Shown: positions 18,741-27,349 of the stretch, one piece after another
Position numbering within the stretch: position 1 is the first letter of the stretch
How the letters are laid out: each line of letters opens with the position of its first letter
From: Luteitalea pratensis
GTDB taxonomy: Bacteria > Acidobacteriota > Vicinamibacteria > Vicinamibacterales > Vicinamibacteraceae
Reading direction: 5' to 3'
NCBI RefSeq assembly: GCF_001618865.1
Contig: NZ_CP015136.1
Coordinates: forward strand, 2,701,001 to 2,765,000
DNA length: 64,000 nucleotides
Position numbers and translations under genes: made by a program
Notes under the pieces: model-generated
The model's input: the letters and a program-made list of their open reading frames with translations, nothing else
Database searches by the model: none
What the model was told of the DNA's origin: nothing

Positions 18741-18765
18741 GTCGACCTGAAGGTCGACGGCTACG
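18741..18765. repeat. Dispersed GTCGAC palindrome
   Basis: GTCGACCTGAAGGTCGAC (18741-18758) followed by GGCTACG. It is an interspersed palindrome found at least eight more times in the window (21899-22048, 33812, 38644, 61328, 63790, 63821), always in or at the edge of intergenic DNA. Confidence 0.85.
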
Positions 18766-18848
18766 TGTGGGCCCAAGGCCCGGGTTGCTTCCCCTCACAT
18801 GCTTAGTGGAACATTGCGTCGCCTGCGTCCGTCGAAAGGGGCGAGCCG

Positions 18849-19181
18849 ATGTCACACACCTCACTTTCCCTGATCCAGGGCACGGTCGACCTGCTGGTGC
18901 TGCGCGCGCTGCAGCAGGGCCCGGTCCATGGCTACGCGGTCTCGCGGTGGATTCGCGAGCGCACCGACGCCGTCATCTCGATGGAAGACGCCGCCCTCTA
19001 CCAGGCGTTGCATCGCCTCGAGGCTCGCGGCTGGGTGGAGTCCGAGTGGGGAGTCTCGGAGAACAACCGCCGCGCCAAGTACTACAGCCTCACCACCACC
19101 GGCCGTCGCCAGCTGCGCGACGAAGTCGTGACGTGGCAGCGGTACGCCGCCGCCATGTCACGTGTGATTGAGCCTGCCTGA
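18849..19181 (+). CDS. PadR-family transcriptional regulator
   Basis: A 110-aa winged-helix repressor. LIQGTVDLLVLRALQQGPVHGYAV is the PadR N-terminal signature and LYQALHRLEARGWVESEW the recognition helix and wing entry. In Acidobacteriota such genes typically sit immediately before an ADOP-type permease and are thought to control it; here the permease starts 9 nt downstream. No inverted repeat as clear as that of the second PadR gene (38863-38891) is visible upstream. Confidence 0.92.
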   Translation: MSHTSLSLIQGTVDLLVLRALQQGPVHGYAVSRWIRERTDAVISMEDAALYQALHRLEARGWVESEWGVSENNRRAKYYSLTTTGRRQLRDEVVTWQRYAAAMSRVIEPA

Positions 19182-19190
19182 GGTATCACC

Positions 19191-21833
19191 ATGCGCCCCC
19201 GCGGAACCAAACGCCTCTTCCGGTTCACGTCACGGACGGCCGGCGAGATTCACGGCGACATCGCCGACGAGATGGCCTTTCACCTCGAGATGCGCATCGA
19301 GACCTTGCGCCGCGAGGGCCTGGGAGAGGCTGAGGCGCGAGCGCAGGCGTCACGCGAGTTCGGCGACGCTTCGGCCCACGACGCCGTGTGTGGGCCGATC
19401 GACGAGCGCGCCGAGCAGCGGAGTCGCTGGCGCCGCCTGGCCGACGAATGCGTGCAGGACCTGCGCTTAGGCACGCGCCTGCTGCTGCGCAGCCCGGGGT
19501 TTGCCGCGGCGGCGATCTGCACGCTGGGACTCAGCATCGGCGCCAACACCGCGATCTACAGCCTGCTCGACGCGGTGCTCCTCCGGCCGGTACCGCTGCC
19601 CGAGCCGGAGCGGCTGGCGCTGATCTGGGAGACACGCCCGGACGGAGGCACCAACAGCGCCTCGGGCGGGGCATTCCTCGACTGGCGCACACACCAGACG
19701 CAGTTCGAGGCCATCGTGCTCACGAGTCCGGTGGCCCAGAACCTGAGCGGCCGCGGAGTGACCGAGCAGTTGACGGGCATGGAGGTGTCGCACGAGTTCC
19801 TGCAGGTCCTGGGTGTGCCGGCGGTGATCGGTCGCGGCTTCCTGCCGCAAGAGGACCGGCCCGGCGGACCCACCGACGTCGTGATGATCACCGAGGACTT
19901 CTGGCGCACCCGGCTCGGTGGCGACGGCGCCATCCTCGGCCAGCGCCTCGTGCTGGACGATGTGCCACGGACGGTGATCGGTGTCCTGCCTCGGGGCGCG
20001 TGGATCTTCCCGACCGATACGTTCTTCGTCCCGGCGGTGCTCACGCCGGGGACGCCGCGCGCGGCGCGCTCGCCGCACTGGGCCGCCGTGTTCGGACGGC
20101 TGTCGCCGCGGGGCACATTTGCGGCCGCGGACGCCGAACTGAAGGCGATCAAGAAGCGCCTGGACACCGACTATCCGACCTTCAAGCGCGCCTGGAGTGT
20201 CCGCGCCCAGCCCGTGACCGAAGCGCTGGGCGTGGTGACGAGAACGCCGATGCTGCTCCTGCTCGGCGCGGTGTCGCTGCTGCTGTTGATCGCCTGCGCC
20301 AACGTCGCCAACCTCGTTCTGGCGCGTGGCCGGCAGCGCGAGCAGGAAATGGCGACGCGGGCCGCGCTCGGTGCCGGCGGCGCCAGGCTCGCACGGCAGT
20401 TGCTCACCGAGAGCGTCGTGCTCGCGCTGCTAGGCGGTGGCTTCGGCATGGTCCTGGCCGCAGGCGGCGTGCGCGGACTCCGTTCGGTGGCCGCCGGGTC
20501 GTTACCCATCGCGCTCACGCCACAACTCAACCTGCGTGTGCTCGCGGCTTCGGCGGCCGTCACTTTCGTGACCGGTCTGCTCTTCGGCCTGGTCCCGGCG
20601 ATGCGCGCCCGGCGCCCCGAGTTGAGCCTCGCGATCAACAACGGCGGCCGCCGCACGACGGCCGCGGGTCAGCATCGTACGCAGGCGATGCTCGTCGTCG
20701 CTCAGGTGGCGCTCACGATGGTGCTGGTCGCCGCGGCCGGCCTCTTGCTGCGCAGCCTTGCCAACACCACACACGTCGATCCGGGCTTCGACGCCGAACG
20801 GGTCCTCGCCTTCGACGTCGCCTTGCCGAAGGCGTCGTACGACGCGCCGGAGAAACGGGTCGGGTTCGCGACGAGGATGGTCGAGCGATTGCGCGCACTG
20901 CCTGGCATCGAGCAGGCCGGGTCTGGCCAGGCGATTCCCTTCAGTGGCGGCGGCTCGGGCGAGTACTTCCAGCGCCCCGGGACCGGTGGAGACGAGGGCC
21001 TCACGCTCGGCCGCATGGACTTCGTGTCAGCGGGGTACCTCGAGGCCCTTGGCGCGCGCGTACGTGCCGGACGCGTGATCAGCAGCGACGATACGGTCGG
21101 CAGTGGCGCACGTGTGGCCGTCATCAGCGAGACGACGGCGCGTCGCTTCTTCCCGACGGGAGATGCCGTGGGGCAGGTGCTTCGCATCCAGGCCGCCGAG
21201 TGGCGCATCGTCGGCGTCGTCGCCGACATCGTCGACCGCAAGCTCGATGGCGAGCGCAAGCCGTTCTGCTGGGTACCGTACGTGTTCAACTCGGGCCGCA
21301 TGTCGTTCGCGGTGAGGACCACGGGCGAACCACTGTCGCTCGTCGGCAGCGTCAGGCGCGAACTGGCCGCCATCGATCCGGGCGTCGCACTGGCCAATCC
21401 ACGTTCGCTCGACGTCACGCGGGCGGGATCGCTCACGCAGCGCAAGGTGGTCCTCGGCCTCGTTTCGGCGTTTGCCGCCGCGGCGCTGCTGCTGGCCTGT
21501 GTCGGGATCTACGGAGTGATGGCCTACGGTGTGGCGACACGCCGGCGGGAGATCGGCATTCGGCTCGCCCTGGGTGCGGTCCCCATGGCCGTGGTGCGGC
21601 AGGTGCTCGCGGGCGGCGTGAGCCAACTGGCTCTCGGCCTGGTGCTGGGCACGCTCGGTGCCGTTGCCGCGGCGCGGTTGCTGGCAAGCGAGCTGTACGG
21701 CGTCAACGCGTCCGATCCGACGGTACTCGCCGTGACCGCGCTGACCATCGCTGCTGCGGCGATGGGTGCGTGTCTGATTCCGGCCTGGCGCGCGACCCGG
21801 TACGACCCGCTCGAGTCGTTACGGGTGGAGTAG
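19191..21833 (+). CDS. ADOP-family (acidobacterial duplicated orphan permease) FtsX-like ABC permease
   Basis: An 880-aa membrane protein. The N-terminal ~70 residues contain the permease-prefix helix region (DEMAFHLEMRIETLRREGL). One transmembrane helix follows (TLGLSIGANTAIYSLLDAVL), then a MacB-like periplasmic domain, three helices ending in an FtsX domain, a second periplasmic domain with a second FtsX domain, and the C-terminal PAWRATRYDPLESLRVE, standard for the family. No ATPase is encoded beside it, hence 'orphan'. Co-transcribed with PadR. Exported substrate unknown. Confidence 0.9.
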   Translation: MRPRGTKRLFRFTSRTAGEIHGDIADEMAFHLEMRIETLRREGLGEAEARAQASREFGDASAHDAVCGPIDERAEQRSRWRRLADECVQDLRLGTRLLLRSPGFAAAAICTLGLSIGANTAIYSLLDAVLLRPVPLPEPERLALIWETRPDGGTNSASGGAFLDWRTHQTQFEAIVLTSPVAQNLSGRGVTEQLTGMEVSHEFLQVLGVPAVIGRGFLPQEDRPGGPTDVVMITEDFWRTRLGGDGAILGQRLVLDDVPRTVIGVLPRGAWIFPTDTFFVPAVLTPGTPRAARSPHWAAVFGRLSPRGTFAAADAELKAIKKRLDTDYPTFKRAWSVRAQPVTEALGVVTRTPMLLLLGAVSLLLLIACANVANLVLARGRQREQEMATRAALGAGGARLARQLLTESVVLALLGGGFGMVLAAGGVRGLRSVAAGSLPIALTPQLNLRVLAASAAVTFVTGLLFGLVPAMRARRPELSLAINNGGRRTTAAGQHRTQAMLVVAQVALTMVLVAAAGLLLRSLANTTHVDPGFDAERVLAFDVALPKASYDAPEKRVGFATRMVERLRALPGIEQAGSGQAIPFSGGGSGEYFQRPGTGGDEGLTLGRMDFVSAGYLEALGARVRAGRVISSDDTVGSGARVAVISETTARRFFPTGDAVGQVLRIQAAEWRIVGVVADIVDRKLDGERKPFCWVPYVFNSGRMSFAVRTTGEPLSLVGSVRRELAAIDPGVALANPRSLDVTRAGSLTQRKVVLGLVSAFAAAALLLACVGIYGVMAYGVATRRREIGIRLALGAVPMAVVRQVLAGGVSQLALGLVLGTLGAVAAARLLASELYGVNASDPTVLAVTALTIAAAAMGACLIPAWRATRYDPLESLRVE

Positions 21834-22130
21834 GCGCCGGCGCTACCGTCGCCGATTCCCGATCGTCGATTCCCGATTCCCGATTCGCTTCCTCTGGCGT
21901 AGGCGTCGAGCTTGCTCGAACGCTGACGCTTCCTGTCGACCGAAGGTCGACAGCTACGACCTGGAATGACCCCGAACGTAGGCGTCGACCTTCAGGTCGA
22001 CGCGATCTGCCGGTGCCTCAGAGTGTAGGCGTCGAGCTTGCTCGACGCGCGTGGCGCCCGCGACAACGGGTTTGGCGGTATCGTGTCGGGGATTGACGCG
22101 CGGCTCCCGCGCGGGCGACTGGAGGTATTC
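21834..22130. repeat. Repeat-packed intergenic region: GATTCCC heptamers and four palindromes
   Basis: No gene is seen. GATTCCC-type heptamers occupy 21854-21888. Four dispersed palindromes follow: GTCGAGCTTGCTCGA type at 21899-21919, GTCGACCGAAGGTCGAC at 21935-21951, GTCGACCTTCAGGTCGAC within 21978-22003, and GTCGAGCTTGCTCGAC within 22025-22048. Three of them are preceded by the shared flank GTAGGC. So two subtypes (CTTCAG-loop and CTTG-loop) of one element are clustered in under 200 bp. Confidence 0.85.
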
Positions 22131-23075
22131 GTGAAGTTCGCGTTGCTGACCGTGTCCTACGCAGGCCTGTTCTATGACGGGCCGGCGCTGAGCGTCGTCG
22201 ATCAGGTGCGCAAGGCGCGCCAGCTCGGATTCGACGGCCTGGCCATCGAAACCAAACGACCCGTGGCCTCGCCGCTGGACCTGGGCCGGTCGGATCGCCA
22301 GGCGATTCGTGCCGCGGCCGACGCCGAGGGCATCGAACTCTGCGCGATCGAGAGCCTGTCCAACTTCGCCAGCCCGATCATGGAAGAACGCGAGAACAAC
22401 CTCGCGATGATGCGGCTGGTGCTCGACCTTGCCGTGGATCTTGGTGTGCCGCTGGTGAAGGTCTTCGCGGCCTGGCCCGGACTCGTGAACGACGAGGACG
22501 ACACCGCCTCGTACGTGCCGTACGAGAAGGGGAACTACTACGCGCGCCTGTATCCCGCCGACCTGCGGCGCTGGCACCGGGCGCTGGACGGCCTGCGGGA
22601 GACGGCGGACCTGGCCGCGCAGCGGGGCCTGACGCTGGCGCTCCAGAATCACGCGCCGGTGCTGCGTCCCGGGTACGAGGACACGCTGGCGATGATGCGC
22701 GAGCTCGACCGTTCGAACGTGGGGCTGTGTCTCGACGCGCCGCTCTTCAAGGAGCGCCAGAGTGACGCCTACGTCAAGGAGGCGGCCCGCGTGTGCGGGG
22801 CGCACGTCCTGCTGACCCACTATGGCGCCTGGAACTTCGTCGACGGCGAGGAGGGTGTCGAACAGGGGCCATGCCCGTCGTTTGGCGGCCCGGTCAACTA
22901 CGCGCCCTTCCTCGCGGAACTGCAGCGTGCCGGTTACGACGGGTACCTGGTGTCGGAGTATTGCCTGCCTTGTGTGAAGGACCATCGACTGGGCGGCATC
23001 GACGACATCGACCGCGCCAACGCCATGGCCCTGGCGTACATGAAGCAGCTGGTGGAGTCGCCGCAGACGGTCTGA
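22131..23075 (+). CDS. Sugar phosphate isomerase/epimerase-like TIM-barrel protein
   Basis: A 314-aa protein of the xylose-isomerase-like TIM-barrel (AP endonuclease family 2) superfamily. GTG 22131 is chosen because GGAGG lies 5 nt upstream and homology begins at VKFALLTVSY. The barrel shows IELCAIESLSNF, LVKVFAAWPG, LALQNHAPVL (a metal-ligand-type strand) and VGLCLDAPLF, ending with GYDGYLVSEYCLP. Members isomerise hydroxypyruvate, inosose or ketoses, or act on uncharacterised sugars; the substrate cannot be told here. It stands alone behind a repeat-rich spacer. Confidence 0.8.
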   Translation: MKFALLTVSYAGLFYDGPALSVVDQVRKARQLGFDGLAIETKRPVASPLDLGRSDRQAIRAAADAEGIELCAIESLSNFASPIMEERENNLAMMRLVLDLAVDLGVPLVKVFAAWPGLVNDEDDTASYVPYEKGNYYARLYPADLRRWHRALDGLRETADLAAQRGLTLALQNHAPVLRPGYEDTLAMMRELDRSNVGLCLDAPLFKERQSDAYVKEAARVCGAHVLLTHYGAWNFVDGEEGVEQGPCPSFGGPVNYAPFLAELQRAGYDGYLVSEYCLPCVKDHRLGGIDDIDRANAMALAYMKQLVESPQTV

Positions 23076-23154
23076 GACCCATGCCGCGGTCGCGACGGCG
23101 ACGTCGGGCCCGTCCTTTTGCGCGCTGCTGCGATCGTTGGGTCGCGGCGGAGCG

Positions 23155-23856
23155 TCAGGGCATCTCGGTCGTGCTGAAGCGATAGCCGACCCAGGGCTCG
23201 CTGCGCAGGTACCGCGGCTGCGACGGGTCCGGCTCGACCTTCTTGCGCAACTGTGACATCAGGGTCCAGAGGTGTTCGGGTTGTTCAACGGCGTTCGCGC
23301 CCCAGATGGCCTTGAGGATCGCCCGGTGCGTGAGCACGCGGTCGTGATTGCGCGCGAGCAGCGTCAGTAGCTCGAATTCCTTCGGCGTGAGGCGAATCTC
23401 GACCTCGTCGCGGACGACGCGGTTCCGGTCGAAGTCGATCACCAGCCCGCCGGCCTGGAACGTCCCGGCGCGCGCTGCGGTCTGGTCGGCCAGGCGTCGC
23501 AAGGCAGCCCGGATGCGCGCCAGCAGTTCCTCGGGTCCGAATGGCTTGGTCACATAGTCGTCGGCGCCGAGGTCGAGGGCGGCCACCTTGTCGCCCTCGT
23601 CGGTGCGGGCCGAGAGCACGATGATCGGTGCGGGCCCCTGCCCGCGCAGGCGGCGGCAGACCTCCAGGCCGTCGAGGTCGGGAAGCCCGAGATCCAGCAC
23701 CACGAGGTCTGGCGGAACGAGTTCGGCCTGCTGCAGCGCGTCGTGTCCGCTGGATGCAACCACGACGTCATAGCCGCGTGAACGGAGCAGCGTCGCGACC
23801 GCCCGCTGCAAGGCCACCTCGTCGTCCACCAGCAGGATCCGTGGTCGGTCAGTCAT
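23155..23856 (-). CDS. kdpE: OmpR-type response regulator, KdpE-like
   Basis: A 233-aa regulator. Receiver domain residues 1-120 with DDE (11-13), phosphoacceptor Asp55 in LVVLDLGLPD, and TKPF. Winged-helix domain ~130-230 with RLTPKEFELLTLLARNHDRVLTHRAIL split by the usual loop, and the KdpE-like ending SQLRKKVEPDPSQPRYLRSE. ATG 23856 is preferred; longer frames extend antisense into the kinase. It overlaps the kinase gene by 8 bp. KdpE normally activates the K+ pump operon, but no kdpFABC genes are in the window, so the target is open. Confidence 0.85.
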   Translation of the reverse strand: MTDRPRILLVDDEVALQRAVATLLRSRGYDVVVASSGHDALQQAELVPPDLVVLDLGLPDLDGLEVCRRLRGQGPAPIIVLSARTDEGDKVAALDLGADDYVTKPFGPEELLARIRAALRRLADQTAARAGTFQAGGLVIDFDRNRVVRDEVEIRLTPKEFELLTLLARNHDRVLTHRAILKAIWGANAVEQPEHLWTLMSQLRKKVEPDPSQPRYLRSEPWVGYRFSTTEMP

Positions 23857-25375
23857 GACGTGGCACCGCGTCCACCGACGCCGCCTGATCCGGGAGGCGA
23901 ATCGTGAAGAGCGCGCCTCCGTCAGGGGCATTTTCACCCCAGACGTGCGCACCCGCCGCTGCCAATAGCCCACGGGCAATCCACAGTCCCATGCCGGTGC
24001 CGGCTGGTCTGCGGGCCCCGCCGGTCCCCCGGTAGAAGCGTTCGAACAGGTGCGGTAGATCGCGCACGGGTATGCCAGGTCCGTGGTCGCGAACGAGCAC
24101 GAGGAGCGCGCCCTCTTCGCGACGAGTCATGAGATCGATCGTCGACCCTGCCGGCGCATGCTGCGCCGCGTTCTCCAGCAGTCGAGCCAGCGCCGTCGCG
24201 GTGAGACGGGGATCGACGTAGGACGGGTCGTCCACCTGGAGGTCCTCGCGGATGATGTGCGTGGCGAGCACGTCGGCCACCTGCGCGCGGGCGGCTTCGA
24301 TGATTTCGGAAGGGTGCGTCCGGCGAGCCTGCGCGGCGACAGCGCCGGCCTCGAGCCTGGCCATGTCGAGCAGGTTCTGGAAAAGGCGGTCGAGTTGTGC
24401 CGCTTCCGCCAGGACCAGCGCGGCCTGCGCGTTCCGCTCCTCGTCAGGCAGGTGCGCGGTCTTCAGGTTTTCCACGCCGATCCGGATCGCGGTCAGCGGC
24501 GTGCGGAGATCGTGTCCGAGCGAGGCGAGCAGCGTCGTCTTCAATTCCTCGCTCTGCCGCAGCAGCGCCGCTTCCCGGCGTTCTTCGAGCATGTGTAATC
24601 GCTCCAGCGCCATGGCCACGAGGCCGCCAATCGCATCGAGTGTCCCCGCGTCGACGACATTGTCGAGGGTTGCGAGCAGGCCGATCGGGCGTGTGCCGAC
24701 GCGGAGGGGGACGAGGGCAACGGCCTGCTGCTGGATATCGATGACCCGGTGGCCAGCGTAAGTGCGCGCTTGCGCGTCGAACTCGACGCGCCGGCGTGCC
24801 TCGTCCAGCGACGCCGACAGGCTCTCGGGCGGGAGGGGAAGGAGCGTCGTCCCACCCTGGGCGACCTCCCAGTCGCCGGGGGCGGCAGGGACCGCGATGG
24901 CGACGAAGGAGAGGTCGAATCGACGGGCGACCGCGTGCGCGAGTGCCGTGCGTCCTTTGACGGCGTCCCCGACCAGCAGGACGTCGCGGCTCAGGTCATA
25001 CAGTCGCGCGAGTTCGGCACGCCGTGCGGAGGCTTCTTCGGCGCGGCTGCGGACTCGCGACGACAGGTTGCTGCCGACCACGCTCACGACCAGGAACGCG
25101 ATCAACGCCACCCAGTTCTGCGGATCGGCGACGCTGAAGGTCCGCACCGGCGGCAGGAAGAAGAAGTTGAAACACAGTACGGCGACGAGCGATGTCGTGA
25201 CCGCTGCCACGAGCGTCGAGGAGGCGGCCACGAGCAGCACGACCAACAGGAACGTCGTCGATACCGTCGCAGCGTTGTGGATGTGCAGCACCCGCAGGAA
25301 GACGGCGCTGATGACGAGCACGCCGGTGACGCCACCAACGCCGGGCCACGCCGATCGCCGCGAGAGCGTGCTCAT
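23849..25375 (-). CDS. KdpD-like histidine kinase lacking the N-terminal KdpD/Usp sensor half
   Basis: A 508-aa kinase corresponding to the C-terminal half of KdpD. It has four clustered transmembrane helices (DUF4118-like, residues ~12-105, including LCFNFFFLPPVRTFSVADPQ), a GAF-like linker (~125-265), phosphoacceptor His288 in SLGHDLRTPLTAI, and an ATPase domain with ARLLENAAQHAP, DHGPGIP and GTGMGLWIARGLL. Full KdpD is about 900 aa; the K+-sensing KdpD and universal-stress domains are absent. It precedes and overlaps the KdpE-like regulator. Confidence 0.9.
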   Translation of the reverse strand: MSTLSRRSAWPGVGGVTGVLVISAVFLRVLHIHNAATVSTTFLLVVLLVAASSTLVAAVTTSLVAVLCFNFFFLPPVRTFSVADPQNWVALIAFLVVSVVGSNLSSRVRSRAEEASARRAELARLYDLSRDVLLVGDAVKGRTALAHAVARRFDLSFVAIAVPAAPGDWEVAQGGTTLLPLPPESLSASLDEARRRVEFDAQARTYAGHRVIDIQQQAVALVPLRVGTRPIGLLATLDNVVDAGTLDAIGGLVAMALERLHMLEERREAALLRQSEELKTTLLASLGHDLRTPLTAIRIGVENLKTAHLPDEERNAQAALVLAEAAQLDRLFQNLLDMARLEAGAVAAQARRTHPSEIIEAARAQVADVLATHIIREDLQVDDPSYVDPRLTATALARLLENAAQHAPAGSTIDLMTRREEGALLVLVRDHGPGIPVRDLPHLFERFYRGTGGARRPAGTGMGLWIARGLLAAAGAHVWGENAPDGGALFTIRLPDQAASVDAVPRHD

Positions 25376-25538
25376 CGGCCTTCCAGCTTACCTGCCGTCG
25401 TGGTCCAACTGCACGGGCCGGGATCGCTTCAGGGGGTGGTGGCGATCGCGTGGCGCGTCGAGGACGGACGAGCGATGGCCACGTAGACGCCGAGCGTCGA
25501 GTGCGATGAACGCGCGCGCGGAGTTCGGTTGGCGTCGT

Positions 25539-27077
25539 TCACGGGGCGACCATGGGGCAGACGTAATAGCCTGGAACGATGGCCGGCATGCCGTCACACC
25601 GATCGGTGGTGATGCGCACGACCTCGTGTTCATGTCGGGCGAGGAGCCGCTCGTACACGTCGATGCGCGACAGCGTATCAGAGCCCATCACGACGCGCTC
25701 GCGGGTCATGAACGCGACGTAATACGCGGTCCAGTAGTCGCTGCGAGCGTAGTGTATGCCGCGGGCCTCGAGCGCCGCGCCAAGCTGTGCGCGGTTGGTC
25801 AGCGATGGCCGCGTCAGCTGTTCGTGCCACAACTGCGCATGTGGCCAGGCGTTGAGTGCCGCGAGGGCAACGAAACTTGCGCCAAGCAGGTGGCGGATGC
25901 TGGCGCGTTGTTCGACCGACCACGTCAGCAGCGCCAGGCCGGTGGGCAGGAACATCCCGAGCAGGGCATACCGGATCGTCAGGACCGCCAAGGGACCGCA
26001 GCGGCTCACGGCATACACCGCCACCGACTGTACGCCCACCAGCACCAGGAAGGCGCCCAACTGCACCGACGATGCCTGCCTGTGCGCCCACACCGCACGC
26101 CAGCGCCAGGCCACTCGCAGGACAGCGAGGAGCAGGACCGTGGCCAACACTGGCCATGCGCCGTCGAGGCCCTGTGCGACGCGTGTGTGCACAGCTGCGT
26201 CGGCGAGTGGAGTCCGTGTCGCTCCCCATGCCAGCCCGAGGTACCACTCGCCCAGGGCCATCACGTTGCTCACCGCTTGCGCGGGCGCAAAGCAGAACGC
26301 ACCAGCCAGGGTGGCGAGGTTGTCGCCCGACGCTGTGGTCCACGTGTCGGGGCCGCGGACCGACGCGAAGCGCGCCACTGCCGCGATGAGTCCCCTCGTT
26401 CCCACGGCGGCCAGGGCGCTCATCGACCAATCGCGCCAACCGTCCCGCGATGCGAACATCCCGGTGCAGACGTCGAGCAACACGATGGCGGCCACCGCGT
26501 AGGCGACGAACTCCCGCACCTGGAACCCAACCGTCGCGACGATGCCGAAGGCCAGGGGCATGCGTCGCAACGACCACAGCGCGACCACGAACAACGCGGG
26601 CTCCACCGTCATGCCGAGGGCGTCCATGAGCCCGGCATTGGTGACGCCTGATGTCATCAGCACCGGCAGTGCGAGGAGCACCGCCACGCCCGGGCGAAGG
26701 CCGGTTCGCATCATGAGTACGATGAGCCAGAGGCCGACCGCGGTGTTCATGAGCACCAATGGCAGCTTCAGCGCCAGCGGCGTTGGTCCGAGCAGCCACA
26801 TGAACGGGGCGATGACGTAGGCCGACAGGATCAGCACGTAGGAGACCGCGTACTGATAGACGGGCAAGGCCCGGAATTCCGCGATGTGCTTTGCCATCAG
26901 GCCAAGGACCGCCTGATCGGCATCGAAGGCCAACGTACCCCACCACGCGTACGGCAGCGTGCGGAACACGACCATCGCCGCGCCGGCCAGCATCCATGGC
27001 CATGCCGCACGCGTCGGTGTCGCGGGAGTCTGTTCGACGTGCAGGGGGCGGAAGCCCGGTTCGACCGGACTCGTCAT
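25539..27077 (-). CDS. GT-C-fold membrane protein, probable lipid-linked glycosyltransferase (PMT/ArnT-like)
   Basis: A 512-aa polytopic membrane protein with about 11-12 hydrophobic helices. After the first helix comes AFDADQAVLGLMAKHIAE, an acidic first-loop motif of the kind that carries the catalytic Asp in GT-C glycosyltransferases, followed by LPVYQYAVSY. A soluble C-terminal tail with GIHYARSDYWTAYYVAFMT is similar to tails of such enzymes. The substrate is unknown and no polysaccharide cluster surrounds it. It is divergently oriented to the unassigned cassette at 27350. Confidence 0.65.
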   Translation of the reverse strand: MTSPVEPGFRPLHVEQTPATPTRAAWPWMLAGAAMVVFRTLPYAWWGTLAFDADQAVLGLMAKHIAEFRALPVYQYAVSYVLILSAYVIAPFMWLLGPTPLALKLPLVLMNTAVGLWLIVLMMRTGLRPGVAVLLALPVLMTSGVTNAGLMDALGMTVEPALFVVALWSLRRMPLAFGIVATVGFQVREFVAYAVAAIVLLDVCTGMFASRDGWRDWSMSALAAVGTRGLIAAVARFASVRGPDTWTTASGDNLATLAGAFCFAPAQAVSNVMALGEWYLGLAWGATRTPLADAAVHTRVAQGLDGAWPVLATVLLLAVLRVAWRWRAVWAHRQASSVQLGAFLVLVGVQSVAVYAVSRCGPLAVLTIRYALLGMFLPTGLALLTWSVEQRASIRHLLGASFVALAALNAWPHAQLWHEQLTRPSLTNRAQLGAALEARGIHYARSDYWTAYYVAFMTRERVVMGSDTLSRIDVYERLLARHEHEVVRITTDRCDGMPAIVPGYYVCPMVAP

Positions 27078-27349
27078 GCGGGCCGTGGGCCACCCAGGAG
27101 GCGCCGACCCCGCGCGAACCCGGGTGCGGTCCGGCCTGGGTGGCGCAACTCACTGCGCCAGCCACAGTCGAGGCGGAAGGTGCTGTGGCCCGAATCGTAG
27201 GTGCGGCCACGAGTCGGTGTCGGACGGGGTGCGGTAGTCGGCCAGGACACGGCGTGTCGCGACCTGTTATTCCAGATTTACCGGGACCTGTCTAGGGGTA
27301 TCTGGTGGCGGAGTGCGCCATTGTCCTGGTTGTGGCAGCATCTCCAGCC
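27078..27349. other. Divergent intergenic region
   Basis: No gene or strong structure recognised. It separates the GT-C membrane protein gene (minus strand) from the unassigned cassette (plus strand) and so must contain both promoters. Bases 27266-27300 are less GC-rich than the surroundings. Confidence 0.3.

Noticed and set aside
22131-23075. Hydroxypyruvate isomerase acting downstream of the urate pathway
   Set aside because: The TIM-barrel protein is ~19 kb away, unlinked, and its substrate cannot be told from sequence alone.
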